Of a stretch of 35,700 nucleotides of DNA, positions 29,969 to 35,700 are shown piece by piece. Numbering within the stretch: position 1 is the first letter of the stretch; each line of letters opens with the position of its first letter. The position numbers and the translations under genes were made by a program. The notes below the pieces were generated by a model. The model did not search any database, was not told the DNA's origin, and saw only the letters and a list, made by a program, of their open reading frames with translations. This stretch comes from a virus, in IMG/VR virus record IMGVR_UViG_3300044971_002607, positions 1-35,700 of that record, one strand, 5' to 3'.

Positions 29969-30243
29969 TTTTTTAATTTATAAACCGAAAAACCATCTTT
30001 ATAATGCGATAATTCTATCTTGCCTTGCATCTTCAATTCGCTGAATCGACCGCTTATTTTGTGAATTTCTTTGCCTAAAATAGTAGCTATCTCCTTAGTG
30101 CTTTTATTGCCATCAATAAGGCTTAAAATTAAAGATCTGCCTTGCTCTTTATTTACTTTTGAGTTCGCTACCTTACTCATCTCATTATGCCTTCCCTTTG
30201 AAATATCAAAATAAGAGTATAAAGTCTTAAATATATCTTCCAT
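29965..30243 (-). CDS. Winged-helix/HTH-like small protein (92 aa)
   Basis: ATG at 30241-30243 follows the preceding stop (30248) closely, so the frame opening at 30303 is not needed. In the 92-aa product, residues 30-75 read as a winged helix: LILSLIDGNKSTKEIATILG, KEIHKISGRFSELKMQGKI, then basic beta-like residues. It is a possible DNA-binding regulator at the head of the early genes. TAA overlaps the first core of array 2. Confidence 0.65.
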   Translation of the reverse strand: MEDIFKTLYSYFDISKGRHNEMSKVANSKVNKEQGRSLILSLIDGNKSTKEIATILGKEIHKISGRFSELKMQGKIELSHYKDGFSVYKLKK

Positions 30244-30247
30244 AGTC

Positions 30248-30613
30248 TTAAATTTCGGGCTCAATAGTTGTATTCTCATCAATATATTGTTGGTATTCTT
30301 CAATGGCCTCTTTGACGCTTTTTACCTCCCACATACAAGCCTCATTACATATCTCCCAAAATGAGAAGTATATTTTGCCTATTTTATCGCCACCAAATAT
30401 CTCCCATCCACTACGAGTAAGTACCTCGCAATCGCCAGTTTCCATATCCGGGTCGTTCACGTGAGTAATATGCGACCAATTTACTTTCACCGAGTTTTCA
30501 AATATCTCAATCCAAAATTTAAAATCTTTTTCAATTACAAAACTGGCAACGTCATCTTCAAATGCTAATATGCACCCAGTTAGTAAACCCTCATAAAATT
30601 CTTTAGTTTTCAT
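30248..30613 (-). CDS. Hypothetical protein (121 aa)
   Basis: A 121-aa acidic protein with many aromatic residues (FKFWIEIFENSVKVNWSHI) and a C-terminal helix. Family not recognised. It is in the early-gene group before array 2. Confidence 0.6.
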   Translation of the reverse strand: MKTKEFYEGLLTGCILAFEDDVASFVIEKDFKFWIEIFENSVKVNWSHITHVNDPDMETGDCEVLTRSGWEIFGGDKIGKIYFSFWEICNEACMWEVKSVKEAIEEYQQYIDENTTIEPEI

Positions 30614-30640
30614 TTTTTTGTATTTTAATTGTGAATAATA

Positions 30641-30733
30641 TTAGCCAATTAGTATCATAGCAAGGCTCATCATACCGCCTAAGATAATACAGATAATAAA
30701 TGTGATAATGTTTTGTTTTGTTTGCTCGCTCAT
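30641..30733 (-). CDS. Very small membrane peptide (30 aa)
   Basis: A 30-codon ORF: MSEQTKQNIITFIICIILGG and a hydrophobic remainder with Met and Leu, a single membrane span. ATG at 30731-30733, TAA at 30641-30643. It shares head pattern and layout with the 28-aa peptide at 27664. Function unknown. Confidence 0.5.
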   Translation of the reverse strand: MSEQTKQNIITFIICIILGGMMSLAMILIG

Positions 30734-30738
30734 GATTT

Positions 30739-31032
30739 TTAGTTTAAAATTAGTGATTTTGTTTGCTTTGAAAGTCCGTTAATAAATAAATAATACTCAG
30801 CCTTAGCTTTTTGAACTTGTACCCATCTTTGAAACGAATACCCAAATTTACTTAATTTTTCTTTAGCTTCTTTTAATTTATCCTCCTTAACAATTAGCTT
30901 AATAGCTTTGGCCAGCAAAGAGTGATTTTTGGCCTTTTCTGCCTTTTCCTTGGCAAATTGCCACGCCTCTCGACTTGTGTATAGGATACCCTCAAAAAGA
31001 TAGCCTACAATGGTTAATTTGATTGGTTTCAT
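30739..31032 (-). CDS. Hypothetical basic helical protein (97 aa), first early gene
   Basis: A 97-aa, Lys- and Ala-rich helical protein (MKPIKLTIVGYLFEGILYTS...). It is the first gene after the promoter region 31033-31235. Family unknown. A basic early protein may act on host functions, without evidence here. Confidence 0.6.
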   Translation of the reverse strand: MKPIKLTIVGYLFEGILYTSREAWQFAKEKAEKAKNHSLLAKAIKLIVKEDKLKEAKEKLSKFGYSFQRWVQVQKAKAEYYLFINGLSKQTKSLILN

Positions 31033-31068
31033 ATTTGTTTGTTTAATTGATCATTAATAATTACGTAG

Positions 31069-31076
31069 CAAAAATA
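31069..31076 (-). promoter_or_regulatory. Probable early promoter -7 element
   Basis: TATTTTTG on the minus strand matches TAnnTTTG, 36 nt before the ATG at 31032. It lacks the AAAATAAAAAC upstream element of the late promoters, so it may be used early. A palindrome (31093-31122) lies just upstream and could be an operator. Confidence 0.5.
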
Positions 31077-31092
31077 AGCACTTTTTTCTAAT

Positions 31093-31122
31093 TGTGTATA
31101 TCTTTTTTTTAAAAAATACACA
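31093..31122. promoter_or_regulatory. Palindrome upstream of the early promoter
   Basis: TGTGTAT (31093-31099) pairs with ATACACA (31116-31122), with T8/A6 runs in between and a 3-nt bulge. It sits about 17-46 nt upstream of the -7 element, a fitting place for an operator, or it could be a hairpin of the read-through transcript. The region 31033-31235 otherwise holds no gene. Confidence 0.35.
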
Positions 31123-31170
31123 TAAAAAACGCAAAAATTTGATTTTCAACAAGTTAGCATTGAAAATATT

Positions 31171-31200
31171 TTTAAAAAAAGTGCAATCTTAGGCACTTTT
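31171..31200 (-). terminator. Rho-independent terminator ending the structural unit
   Basis: AAAAGTGC (31177-31184) and GCACTTTT (31193-31200) form an 8-bp stem with an 8-nt loop, followed on the minus strand by T7. It lies 36 nt after the last gene of the structural unit (31236) and before the early promoter. Confidence 0.8.
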
Positions 31201-31235
31201 ATACATAAAAATAACAAAATAATAGAAAAAAAAGA

Positions 31236-31544
31236 CTAATCGGGCAATGTTACATCTACTTGATAAGTGATATTTATTGCCAAGCAATCAAACTCAACCA
31301 ACCCTATCGTGAATACAACTAAATCGTTATTGTCATCGTAAACCTTAAGTGTTACCGCCCTACTCTCTGATAAGTATGAAGTAGGTATTACAAGTTCACC
31401 GCCAGTTATTGTTACATAAAAGGCTATATCGGTTTCGTAGTTAGCGACAATTTTATAAATACCATCTGCAATACTTAAGCCGGTATAAATATCTGAGCAA
31501 TTATTAGCACATCCGAGGTTAATAGTATTATTACAACAAGTCAT
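31236..31544 (-). CDS. Small structural-operon protein (102 aa)
   Basis: A 102-aa, beta-rich protein with Cys near the N terminus (MTCCNNTINLGCANNC) and a single-domain look. It overlaps the upstream gene by 4 nt and is the last gene before the terminator. It could be a head-tail connector, neck or decoration protein. Not recognised. Confidence 0.6.
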   Translation of the reverse strand: MTCCNNTINLGCANNCSDIYTGLSIADGIYKIVANYETDIAFYVTITGGELVIPTSYLSESRAVTLKVYDDNNDLVVFTIGLVEFDCLAINITYQVDVTLPD

Positions 31545-31801
31545 ATTTTTTGAATTAAATAGTTAGATATTCCAATCATTCCAATAAAAACCACTACTTC
31601 GACTGGCGCAAAAAAACAAATAAAAGAAATCCAAATATTAAAACAAATCAAACATCTGCCTAAAGGCTTTTTATACCAGTATTCGCCTTCATTAAGCCAT
31701 TTGCCAAACTTTTCAAATATATGGCCTTCAGCTATAAGAGTACCCCATAGATAAGTAATAAATGGAGCGAATAATATATTAACAACCGCAAACCACATCA
31801 T
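31541..31801 (-). CDS. Membrane protein with CxxC (86 aa)
   Basis: An 86-aa product with hydrophobic segments at about residues 2-23, 50-66 and 66-83, a loop WYKKPLGRCLICFNIW (42-57), and Cys pairs. It resembles small phage membrane proteins of Bacteroidota with conserved PLG-C-x2-C. Its role may lie in lysis or in host membrane change. The start overlaps the upstream gene by 23 nt. Confidence 0.6.
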   Translation of the reverse strand: MMWFAVVNILFAPFITYLWGTLIAEGHIFEKFGKWLNEGEYWYKKPLGRCLICFNIWISFICFFAPVEVVVFIGMIGISNYLIQKI

Positions 31802-32204
31802 CGCAAGTATTTAAAATAGTTGAAAATTCAAATGTAAACTTAAAAGATGCTTGGAAGCCCTCCTCTCTTTCAATAGTTGTGCAATTATTTGTATAGCTTA
31901 GTAGCTTCACATCTACATTTGAGCGTAAAGTATTAGCAATATAAGCAAGAAAATCGCCTTGATATTCGCCCCAAACTACAAGTGCATAGTTTGTTGTAGC
32001 CTTTGTTAAAGATTGACAAGACGTTATCTCAATATCCTCAAACTTAGTAGTGTTATCAATCATTCTAATATAAGCATCGTAACCATCAATAGCGGATATA
32101 CACTCATCTCCTGCAATAGTAAATCGCTTTCTATCTTTCTCGATTAGCCTACCTACAACCGGATAAACTTTTAGCTTATGTAAAGACTGAATTATTGAGT
32201 TCAT
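31779..32204 (-). CDS. Head-tail connection / tail terminator-like protein
   Basis: A 141-aa protein with mixed beta/alpha character and an ending CDDVVCGC. Neither family nor motif is recognised. Position after the gp10-like gene makes a tail terminator or neck role plausible. It overlaps the preceding gene by 29 nt. Confidence 0.5.
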   Translation of the reverse strand: MNSIIQSLHKLKVYPVVGRLIEKDRKRFTIAGDECISAIDGYDAYIRMIDNTTKFEDIEITSCQSLTKATTNYALVVWGEYQGDFLAYIANTLRSNVDVKLLSYTNNCTTIEREEGFQASFKFTFEFSTILNTCDDVVCGC

Positions 32205-32592
32205 CTAAATATTGTAATGATTTTTTTAATAGTTCTTTATGTTCCGAATCGCTTATTTTAAATGTTTCTCCGTATCTTTTATCCTGATACCTTCCTATCT
32301 TTTTTTGCTCATCATTGTTAAAAAAAAGTTGATACCCATCGTCTGTTTTTCCTACCACTATACTCTTTAGCAAGTTACCTTCTAATTGCAAATCTACGCT
32401 GCTCGTTTGCCTCCCTCGCTTCTTTCTATACTCAATATAAGATTGACTGGTATATTTACCAAAGGATATTCCTTTTGCGTTTTTATTCTCCTCAAAAACT
32501 CGATTTAATAGCATCGACTTAGCTTGTTCAATGTGAAATTCTGCCACATTATCAATTACTTTATCAATGCTATTAATTATCTTATCAATCAT
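32176..32592 (-). CDS. HK97 gp10-like head-tail connector
   Basis: A 138-aa protein with an N-terminal helix and a core typical of gp10-like connectors: SYIEYRKKRGRQTSSVDLQL (about 50-69) and GNLLKSIVVGKTDDGYQLFF (72-91), with YGETFKISDSE following. Such proteins close the neck between head and tail. ATG at 32590-32592 overlaps the TGA of the upstream ORF (ATGA). Confidence 0.65.
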   Translation of the reverse strand: MIDKIINSIDKVIDNVAEFHIEQAKSMLLNRVFEENKNAKGISFGKYTSQSYIEYRKKRGRQTSSVDLQLEGNLLKSIVVGKTDDGYQLFFNNDEQKKIGRYQDKRYGETFKISDSEHKELLKKSLQYLDELNNSVFT

Positions 32593-32696
32593 TTCTGAAT
32601 AACAATATCCTTAATCGTTGCTGGTTTTATTTTAACAGTACTTACTTTTACTACCGGTGTGTTTTTTACGCCACCTCCACATGATGAACAAGCCAT
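32589..32696 (-). CDS. Small Cys-containing protein (35 aa)
   Basis: A 35-codon ORF: MACSSCGGGVKNTPVV then a basic beta-like tail. ATG at 32694-32696, TGA at 32589-32591 overlapping the next start. The CSSCGGG head suggests a small metal site. Its position fills a gap in a dense operon, which supports it. Confidence 0.6.
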   Translation of the reverse strand: MACSSCGGGVKNTPVVKVSTVKIKPATIKDIVIQK

Positions 32697-32707
32697 AGTT
32701 TATATAT

Positions 32708-33622
32708 TTAAGGTAAATTAAGTTCGTGAATATAGTTCTTATCTTTGCACTCCTCACAGCAACAAGAGCACTCTAATGGAGGCAATTTCAACTTGTTTAA
32801 TTCAGTTTGATACATTCCATTCTCAGGGTTAAATTCAGCTTCGTATTGCCTTAAATTGTATGTACTATCAAGCATAGCCATCTGAATAAACAAATCGGCT
32901 TTGTCTTTGCAAATGATAAATTCGTTTAGATTATTTGTTAAATTAATCTCATTCAATAACATAGCAGCCGCCTTGTATCTCGCTACATTTGCAATCAAAT
33001 CAGCAAATTTACATACGTGCTTTTCAATAGAGCATCTTAACTGAAAATCAATATTCAAACCATACGTTTGCCCTTGGCTTGCTGTAACATATCCCATATT
33101 AGGCAATCCCGAAGTATAGGTCTTAAGTCCACCGCCTCCGATTATTTCAATAGCAAAATCGCCATATTCTTTATTCAAGTATAGTTCAACATCCTCTGTC
33201 GGAGTTCCGGTATAAATAGTTGTAGTGGTATTGTTTTCTTTTAAATTAATAGTAAGTGAGCCAGTTTGCGCCACTTGGAATTTGACTAAACCAATATAAA
33301 ACTTTGAGTATTTGCAGTTCTTAGATTTAAATGAGTGTGTTATTGTACCATTATATGTATAAGATACCGGGTTAAAGAAATTATCGATTGAAATATCATC
33401 AATAATAGGCCGAGTTATTTTGCTTCCAAAAGCAAGGTCGCTAATCGTTATATTTATAGCTTCATTTATCTTACTCTCAATAAGTTTTTGACCTGAGTAA
33501 TTAAACTTTTCATCGCTTAACTTTGATGCTGTATGTAATGAAATTCCAAGGTCATCTAAATTGTATCGGTATGTTTTATTGCACAAACCTTTTATTCCAA
33601 TTAAGCCGTCAAAGCATTTCAT
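32708..33622 (-). CDS. Structural protein, Cys-rich end (304 aa)
   Basis: A 304-aa protein with beta-rich middle segments and a C-terminal CSCCCEEC cluster (about 286-293). No motif is recognised. It lies between the lysis genes and the connector genes and is likely a virion component (head-tail connection or tail). Its ATG overlaps the end of the 54-aa gene. Confidence 0.6.
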   Translation of the reverse strand: MKCFDGLIGIKGLCNKTYRYNLDDLGISLHTASKLSDEKFNYSGQKLIESKINEAINITISDLAFGSKITRPIIDDISIDNFFNPVSYTYNGTITHSFKSKNCKYSKFYIGLVKFQVAQTGSLTINLKENNTTTTIYTGTPTEDVELYLNKEYGDFAIEIIGGGGLKTYTSGLPNMGYVTASQGQTYGLNIDFQLRCSIEKHVCKFADLIANVARYKAAAMLLNEINLTNNLNEFIICKDKADLFIQMAMLDSTYNLRQYEAEFNPENGMYQTELNKLKLPPLECSCCCEECKDKNYIHELNLP

Positions 33623-33773
33623 AGTTTATACATTTATTTCGACCTTGGTAGTTTTTCTCCACTCCGGGCTCTTGTTTTAATATTTTACGCATTATCCAAT
33701 TATCGTACAAAGCGCAAGTCATACGCTCAGGACAAGATTTTTTGAAAGTTTTTTCGCCTTTGCAAAATTTCAT
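33609..33773 (-). CDS. Small Cys-rich protein (54 aa)
   Basis: A 54-codon ORF: ATG at 33771-33773, TGA at 33609-33611, overlapping the start of the 304-aa gene. Four cysteines (4, 14, 20, 48) with CPERMTC, the same CP-x4-C core as the 57-aa protein at 7350, followed by a basic segment. It probably binds a metal. Promoter element TATTTTTG (33785-33778) ends 4 nt before the ATG. Confidence 0.7.
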   Translation of the reverse strand: MKFCKGEKTFKKSCPERMTCALYDNWIMRKILKQEPGVEKNYQGRNKCINYEML

Positions 33774-33777
33774 TTAA

Positions 33778-33808
33778 CAAAAATAAACGCTAATTATGTT
33801 TTTATTTT
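33778..33808 (-). promoter_or_regulatory. Late-type promoter after the lysis genes
   Basis: On the minus strand AAAATAAAAACAT, exactly 10 nt, TATTTTTG (33785-33778). The element ends 4 nt before the ATG at 33773, so the transcript may be leaderless. It drives the small Cys protein and connector genes. Confidence 0.6.
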
Positions 33809-33810
33809 AA

Positions 33811-34260
33811 TTATTTGAACCGAGAGTAAAAAGCAAAGCTGAGAGCCGAGCCTATTAATATCCAGCCCCAAAAAGGCATACGATATTCTACTATATTATT
33901 TATAGTTGTTTTCTCTTTTTTTTCAAGCCTATAAGACCTTACAAGGCTATCCAAGTATTTATTTACTATATGCAAAGAATCGCAAATAAACGTATTAGTG
34001 AGCGTATTATTTACAAGTTTCGTTTTTACTTCGCTACGTTTCCCTTTGGCTATTTTATTATCTACTATTTGTACTTTGCCCGCACTATCGCACTCCAACT
34101 GAATTACCTGAGTGAGCGTGTCCATTTCAATTATTGTATCAAATACTTTAACTTTTGTTTCAATAGTAGTAGTATCGTGAATAGTATTAGTTTCGGTAAT
34201 AGTTTGAGTAATTTTAGGACAGCAAGAGCCTAAAAAAATTAGTATAAAAATGTATCTCAT
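33811..34260 (-). CDS. Unimolecular spanin candidate
   Basis: The 149-aa product has a lipoprotein signal (MRYIFILIFLGSCC, lipobox LGSC with C13), a long helical/beta periplasmic part, and a C-terminal membrane span (about 129-146, MPFWGWILIGSALSFAF). A lipid-anchored outer-membrane end and an inner-membrane span in one protein is the definition of a u-spanin, which joins the membranes at lysis. It follows the endolysin candidate with a 4-nt overlap, the expected order. Confidence 0.75.
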   Translation of the reverse strand: MRYIFILIFLGSCCPKITQTITETNTIHDTTTIETKVKVFDTIIEMDTLTQVIQLECDSAGKVQIVDNKIAKGKRSEVKTKLVNNTLTNTFICDSLHIVNKYLDSLVRSYRLEKKEKTTINNIVEYRMPFWGWILIGSALSFAFYSRFK

Positions 34261-34649
34261 ATAATATCGATAAATATTTTCTCTTTTTTTAATGTTTGTT
34301 TAAGCAATGTAAGCAACTTAGTATATGCAGTTCTCGAATTGCCTATCATGTTCACCCCTTTGGTAGTTCCAACTAAAATACATCCATCTGTATCTTTTGA
34401 ATAATTGCCCCAGTGTATTCTCACCCCCTCAAAATTGGGTACATTTAAAAGCAATGGCATTAATTGCTGAAACCTATTTGAAAAAGTTATAGCAACCTCA
34501 TATTTACCCTTGGGTATAGCAGTTATTGATTTTATTTTTACATCTCTCACCTTATCCTCTAAAGTAAAGCAATGAAAAGCACCATTAACATATAATTTAC
34601 CGATTGTGCTATCTTCGGTAAATGTTTCTCTAATCAATTTTAGTTCCAT
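34257..34649 (-). CDS. DUF5675-type endolysin candidate
   Basis: A 130-aa protein with the DUF5675-like pattern VRIHWGNYSKDTDGCILVG (77-95): His79, then GN, a D and the GC with Cys90, a H...GC arrangement reminiscent of L,D-transpeptidase-type sites. The family is often seen in phage lysis regions. It probably acts on peptidoglycan. It lies between a membrane protein gene and the spanin. Confidence 0.7.
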   Translation of the reverse strand: MELKLIRETFTEDSTIGKLYVNGAFHCFTLEDKVRDVKIKSITAIPKGKYEVAITFSNRFQQLMPLLLNVPNFEGVRIHWGNYSKDTDGCILVGTTKGVNMIGNSRTAYTKLLTLLKQTLKKEKIFIDII

Positions 34650-34995
34650 TATTAGCCTCTTTTTTTTCTTTTAATGTATGCGTTTTTATCTTGTGGTCCA
34701 GTATCGCTAATTTAATTCTAAATAGTACCCATACAAGTGAAGCTACGCCACCAAAATAAAAAAATATCGCCTCAAAGATACCATGTATATTCACTCCGCT
34801 ATTCATCAATTTACTATACGTTATAAAACTAAAAAAACTACCGCTAAAAAAGTCCATTATACTATCAAAGTGCGTTTCATGAAGCCAATCGTTTAAATCC
34901 TTTAAATCGCCTTTAATAAGCGTACAATAAAGCAAAAAAGGCACTATAAAAACTACCTTAAAAACAAGTATAGCTATTCTCGATAAAATATCCAT
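34630..34995 (-). CDS. Membrane protein, possible holin partner (121 aa)
   Basis: A 121-aa product with hydrophobic segments at about 5-26 and 74-95, and polar basic C terminus. It overlaps the endolysin candidate by 20 nt and the holin-like gene by one base. It could be a second holin, an antiholin, or an endolysin escort protein. Confidence 0.6.
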   Translation of the reverse strand: MDILSRIAILVFKVVFIVPFLLYCTLIKGDLKDLNDWLHETHFDSIMDFFSGSFFSFITYSKLMNSGVNIHGIFEAIFFYFGGVASLVWVLFRIKLAILDHKIKTHTLKEKKEANNGTKID

Positions 34996-35249
34996 TATTC
35001 TTTAGTTTTATCGTCATTCAAGACATCGTGTTTTAGTTTGATTATTTGTTCAATAGTTACTATTCCAAGGCAAAGCAATGCAAAAGAAAGCCATACCATA
35101 AGCACCTCGGTAAGATATTCTACTTTGATATATTGATACGTTATTGCACCGCATAATATAACTGAAAAAAAGGCGGATAGCTTTCTACCGCTGAATCCGC
35201 CCTCTCCTACTTTCAATGATAATAAAATGTTTTTAAGTAGTTCTTTCAT
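34995..35249 (-). CDS. Holin-like protein (84 aa)
   Basis: An 84-aa product with two membrane segments (about 25-42 and 48-66), a Gly-rich amphipathic head KVGEGGFSGRKLSAFFSVIL and a charged tail. The size and layout of a small two-span holin, first in the lysis group. It is coupled to the preceding gene (TAATG, shared base 35249). Confidence 0.7.
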   Translation of the reverse strand: MKELLKNILLSLKVGEGGFSGRKLSAFFSVILCGAITYQYIKVEYLTEVLMVWLSFALLCLGIVTIEQIIKLKHDVLNDDKTKE

Positions 35250-35700
35250 TAATAAAATGCGTAAACTGATAAATCAGATGCACTACCATCTACCTCTATT
35301 TCAGGTAAACTATAGTATGTACTACCTATCAATGTTCCAGTAAAAGTAATATTTGTTCCCTTGTCAATTTTACAATTATCAATAATAGCTTGATGGCTAC
35401 CTACATTCGCAATAACTACTAATTTTGCGCCACTTGCTATACTATATAGACCAGTAACTGTTACATTTGTATAGCTATAAGGTTGAAAGTTAATAGTTGG
35501 AGTTCCAGATGCTATACAAGCCGCTCTTGCATTTACTATAATAGTAATAAAATCATTTAAAGTCAAACCGATAGAAATTAAAAAATCTTCATCGCAACTA
35601 TATGTATTATTGTTCTTCTCATCTGACAACAAAAGAGTATTGTTATTCTGCGAAAGATGAAGCTCTGCGAGCTCAAACTCGCAGATTACCTCACCCTTTA
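35249..35700 (-). CDS. Virion-associated protein, C-terminal part (gene crosses the circular junction)
   Basis: The continuation of the gene that begins at 179. In the window the frame opens at the right edge, and after merging the 127-base repeat it is one 167-aa ORF ending TAA at 35249. The C-terminal half has beta-rich repeats with Gly/Thr/Val (GTPTINFQPYSYTNVTVTG...). It may be a head decoration protein. The 35574-35700 part duplicates bases 1-127. Confidence 0.75.
   Translation of the reverse strand, partial: KGEVICEFELAELHLSQNNNTLLLSDEKNNNTYSCDEDFLISIGLTLNDFITIIVNARAACIASGTPTINFQPYSYTNVTVTGLYSIASGAKLVVIANVGSHQAIIDNCKIDKGTNITFTGTLIGSTYYSLPEIEVDGSASDLSVYAFY
35574..35700. repeat. Direct repeat, right copy (contig end overlap)
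   Basis: Identical to bases 1-127. Most likely the assembler overlap of a circular contig. Confidence 0.9.

Overview
The window is an essentially complete genome of a tailed bacteriophage, most likely a siphophage of a Bacteroidota host. Reasons: AT-rich DNA, almost all genes on the minus strand and packed with 1-4 nt stop/start overlaps, a full head-tail-lysis-replication gene set, no contractile-sheath gene, and Bacteroidota-type -7 promoter elements (TAnnTTTG) in front of transcription units. Bases 1-127 are repeated exactly at 35574-35700, so the molecule is circular or circularly permuted (about 35.57 kb unique). One gene, a 167-aa probable structural protein, is whole only when the ends are joined. 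I see no tyrosine or serine integrase, no recognisable repressor and no tRNA.

Layout, following minus-strand transcription (descending coordinates). (1) 31032 to 20168: small early genes, an array of recombination-site-like hairpins with short ORFs (array 2, 29968-27820), a recombination/replication module (SSB-like, Rad52-like annealing protein, YqaJ-like exonuclease, stand-alone DnaA domain IV, DUF1376-like replication protein), a second hairpin array (array 1, 22282-21397) and a C5 DNA methyltransferase. (2) 20166 to 14886: muramidase, zincin-like protein, small membrane proteins, small and large terminase, a gene with a probable -1 frameshift and a phage metallophosphoesterase, closed by a rho-independent terminator at 14786-14818. 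(3) 14736 to 7350: tape measure, tail fibre and tail-tip genes. (4) 6075 through the junction to 31236: a probable tail tube protein, portal, MuF-like protein, scaffold, major capsid protein, lysis genes (holin candidates, DUF5675 endolysin candidate, one-protein spanin) and head-tail connectors, closed by a terminator at 31171-31200. A small rightward island (6118-7319) with NinG lies between units 3 and 4.

The most unusual content is the pair of hairpin arrays. Seven imperfect palindromes of 130-198 bp end in CTAAC/GTTAG-type (or ATAAC/GTTAT) cores, like integron attC sites. Unlike ordinary cassettes, the start codon and first 14-43 codons of each downstream ORF lie inside the palindrome and the rest of the ORF lies after the GTTA core. 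The stop codon of most cassette ORFs is embedded in the closing CTAAC core. The proteins are therefore built from a site-encoded leader plus a cassette-encoded body. No integrase is present, so if these sites are mobile they must be moved by an enzyme supplied in trans.

Five probable promoters share AAAATAAA(A/T)AC(A/T)T, exactly 10 nt, then TAnnTTTG, and lie before late (head, tail, lysis/connector) genes. This looks like a phage-specific promoter class. Several place the probable transcription start almost on the start codon.
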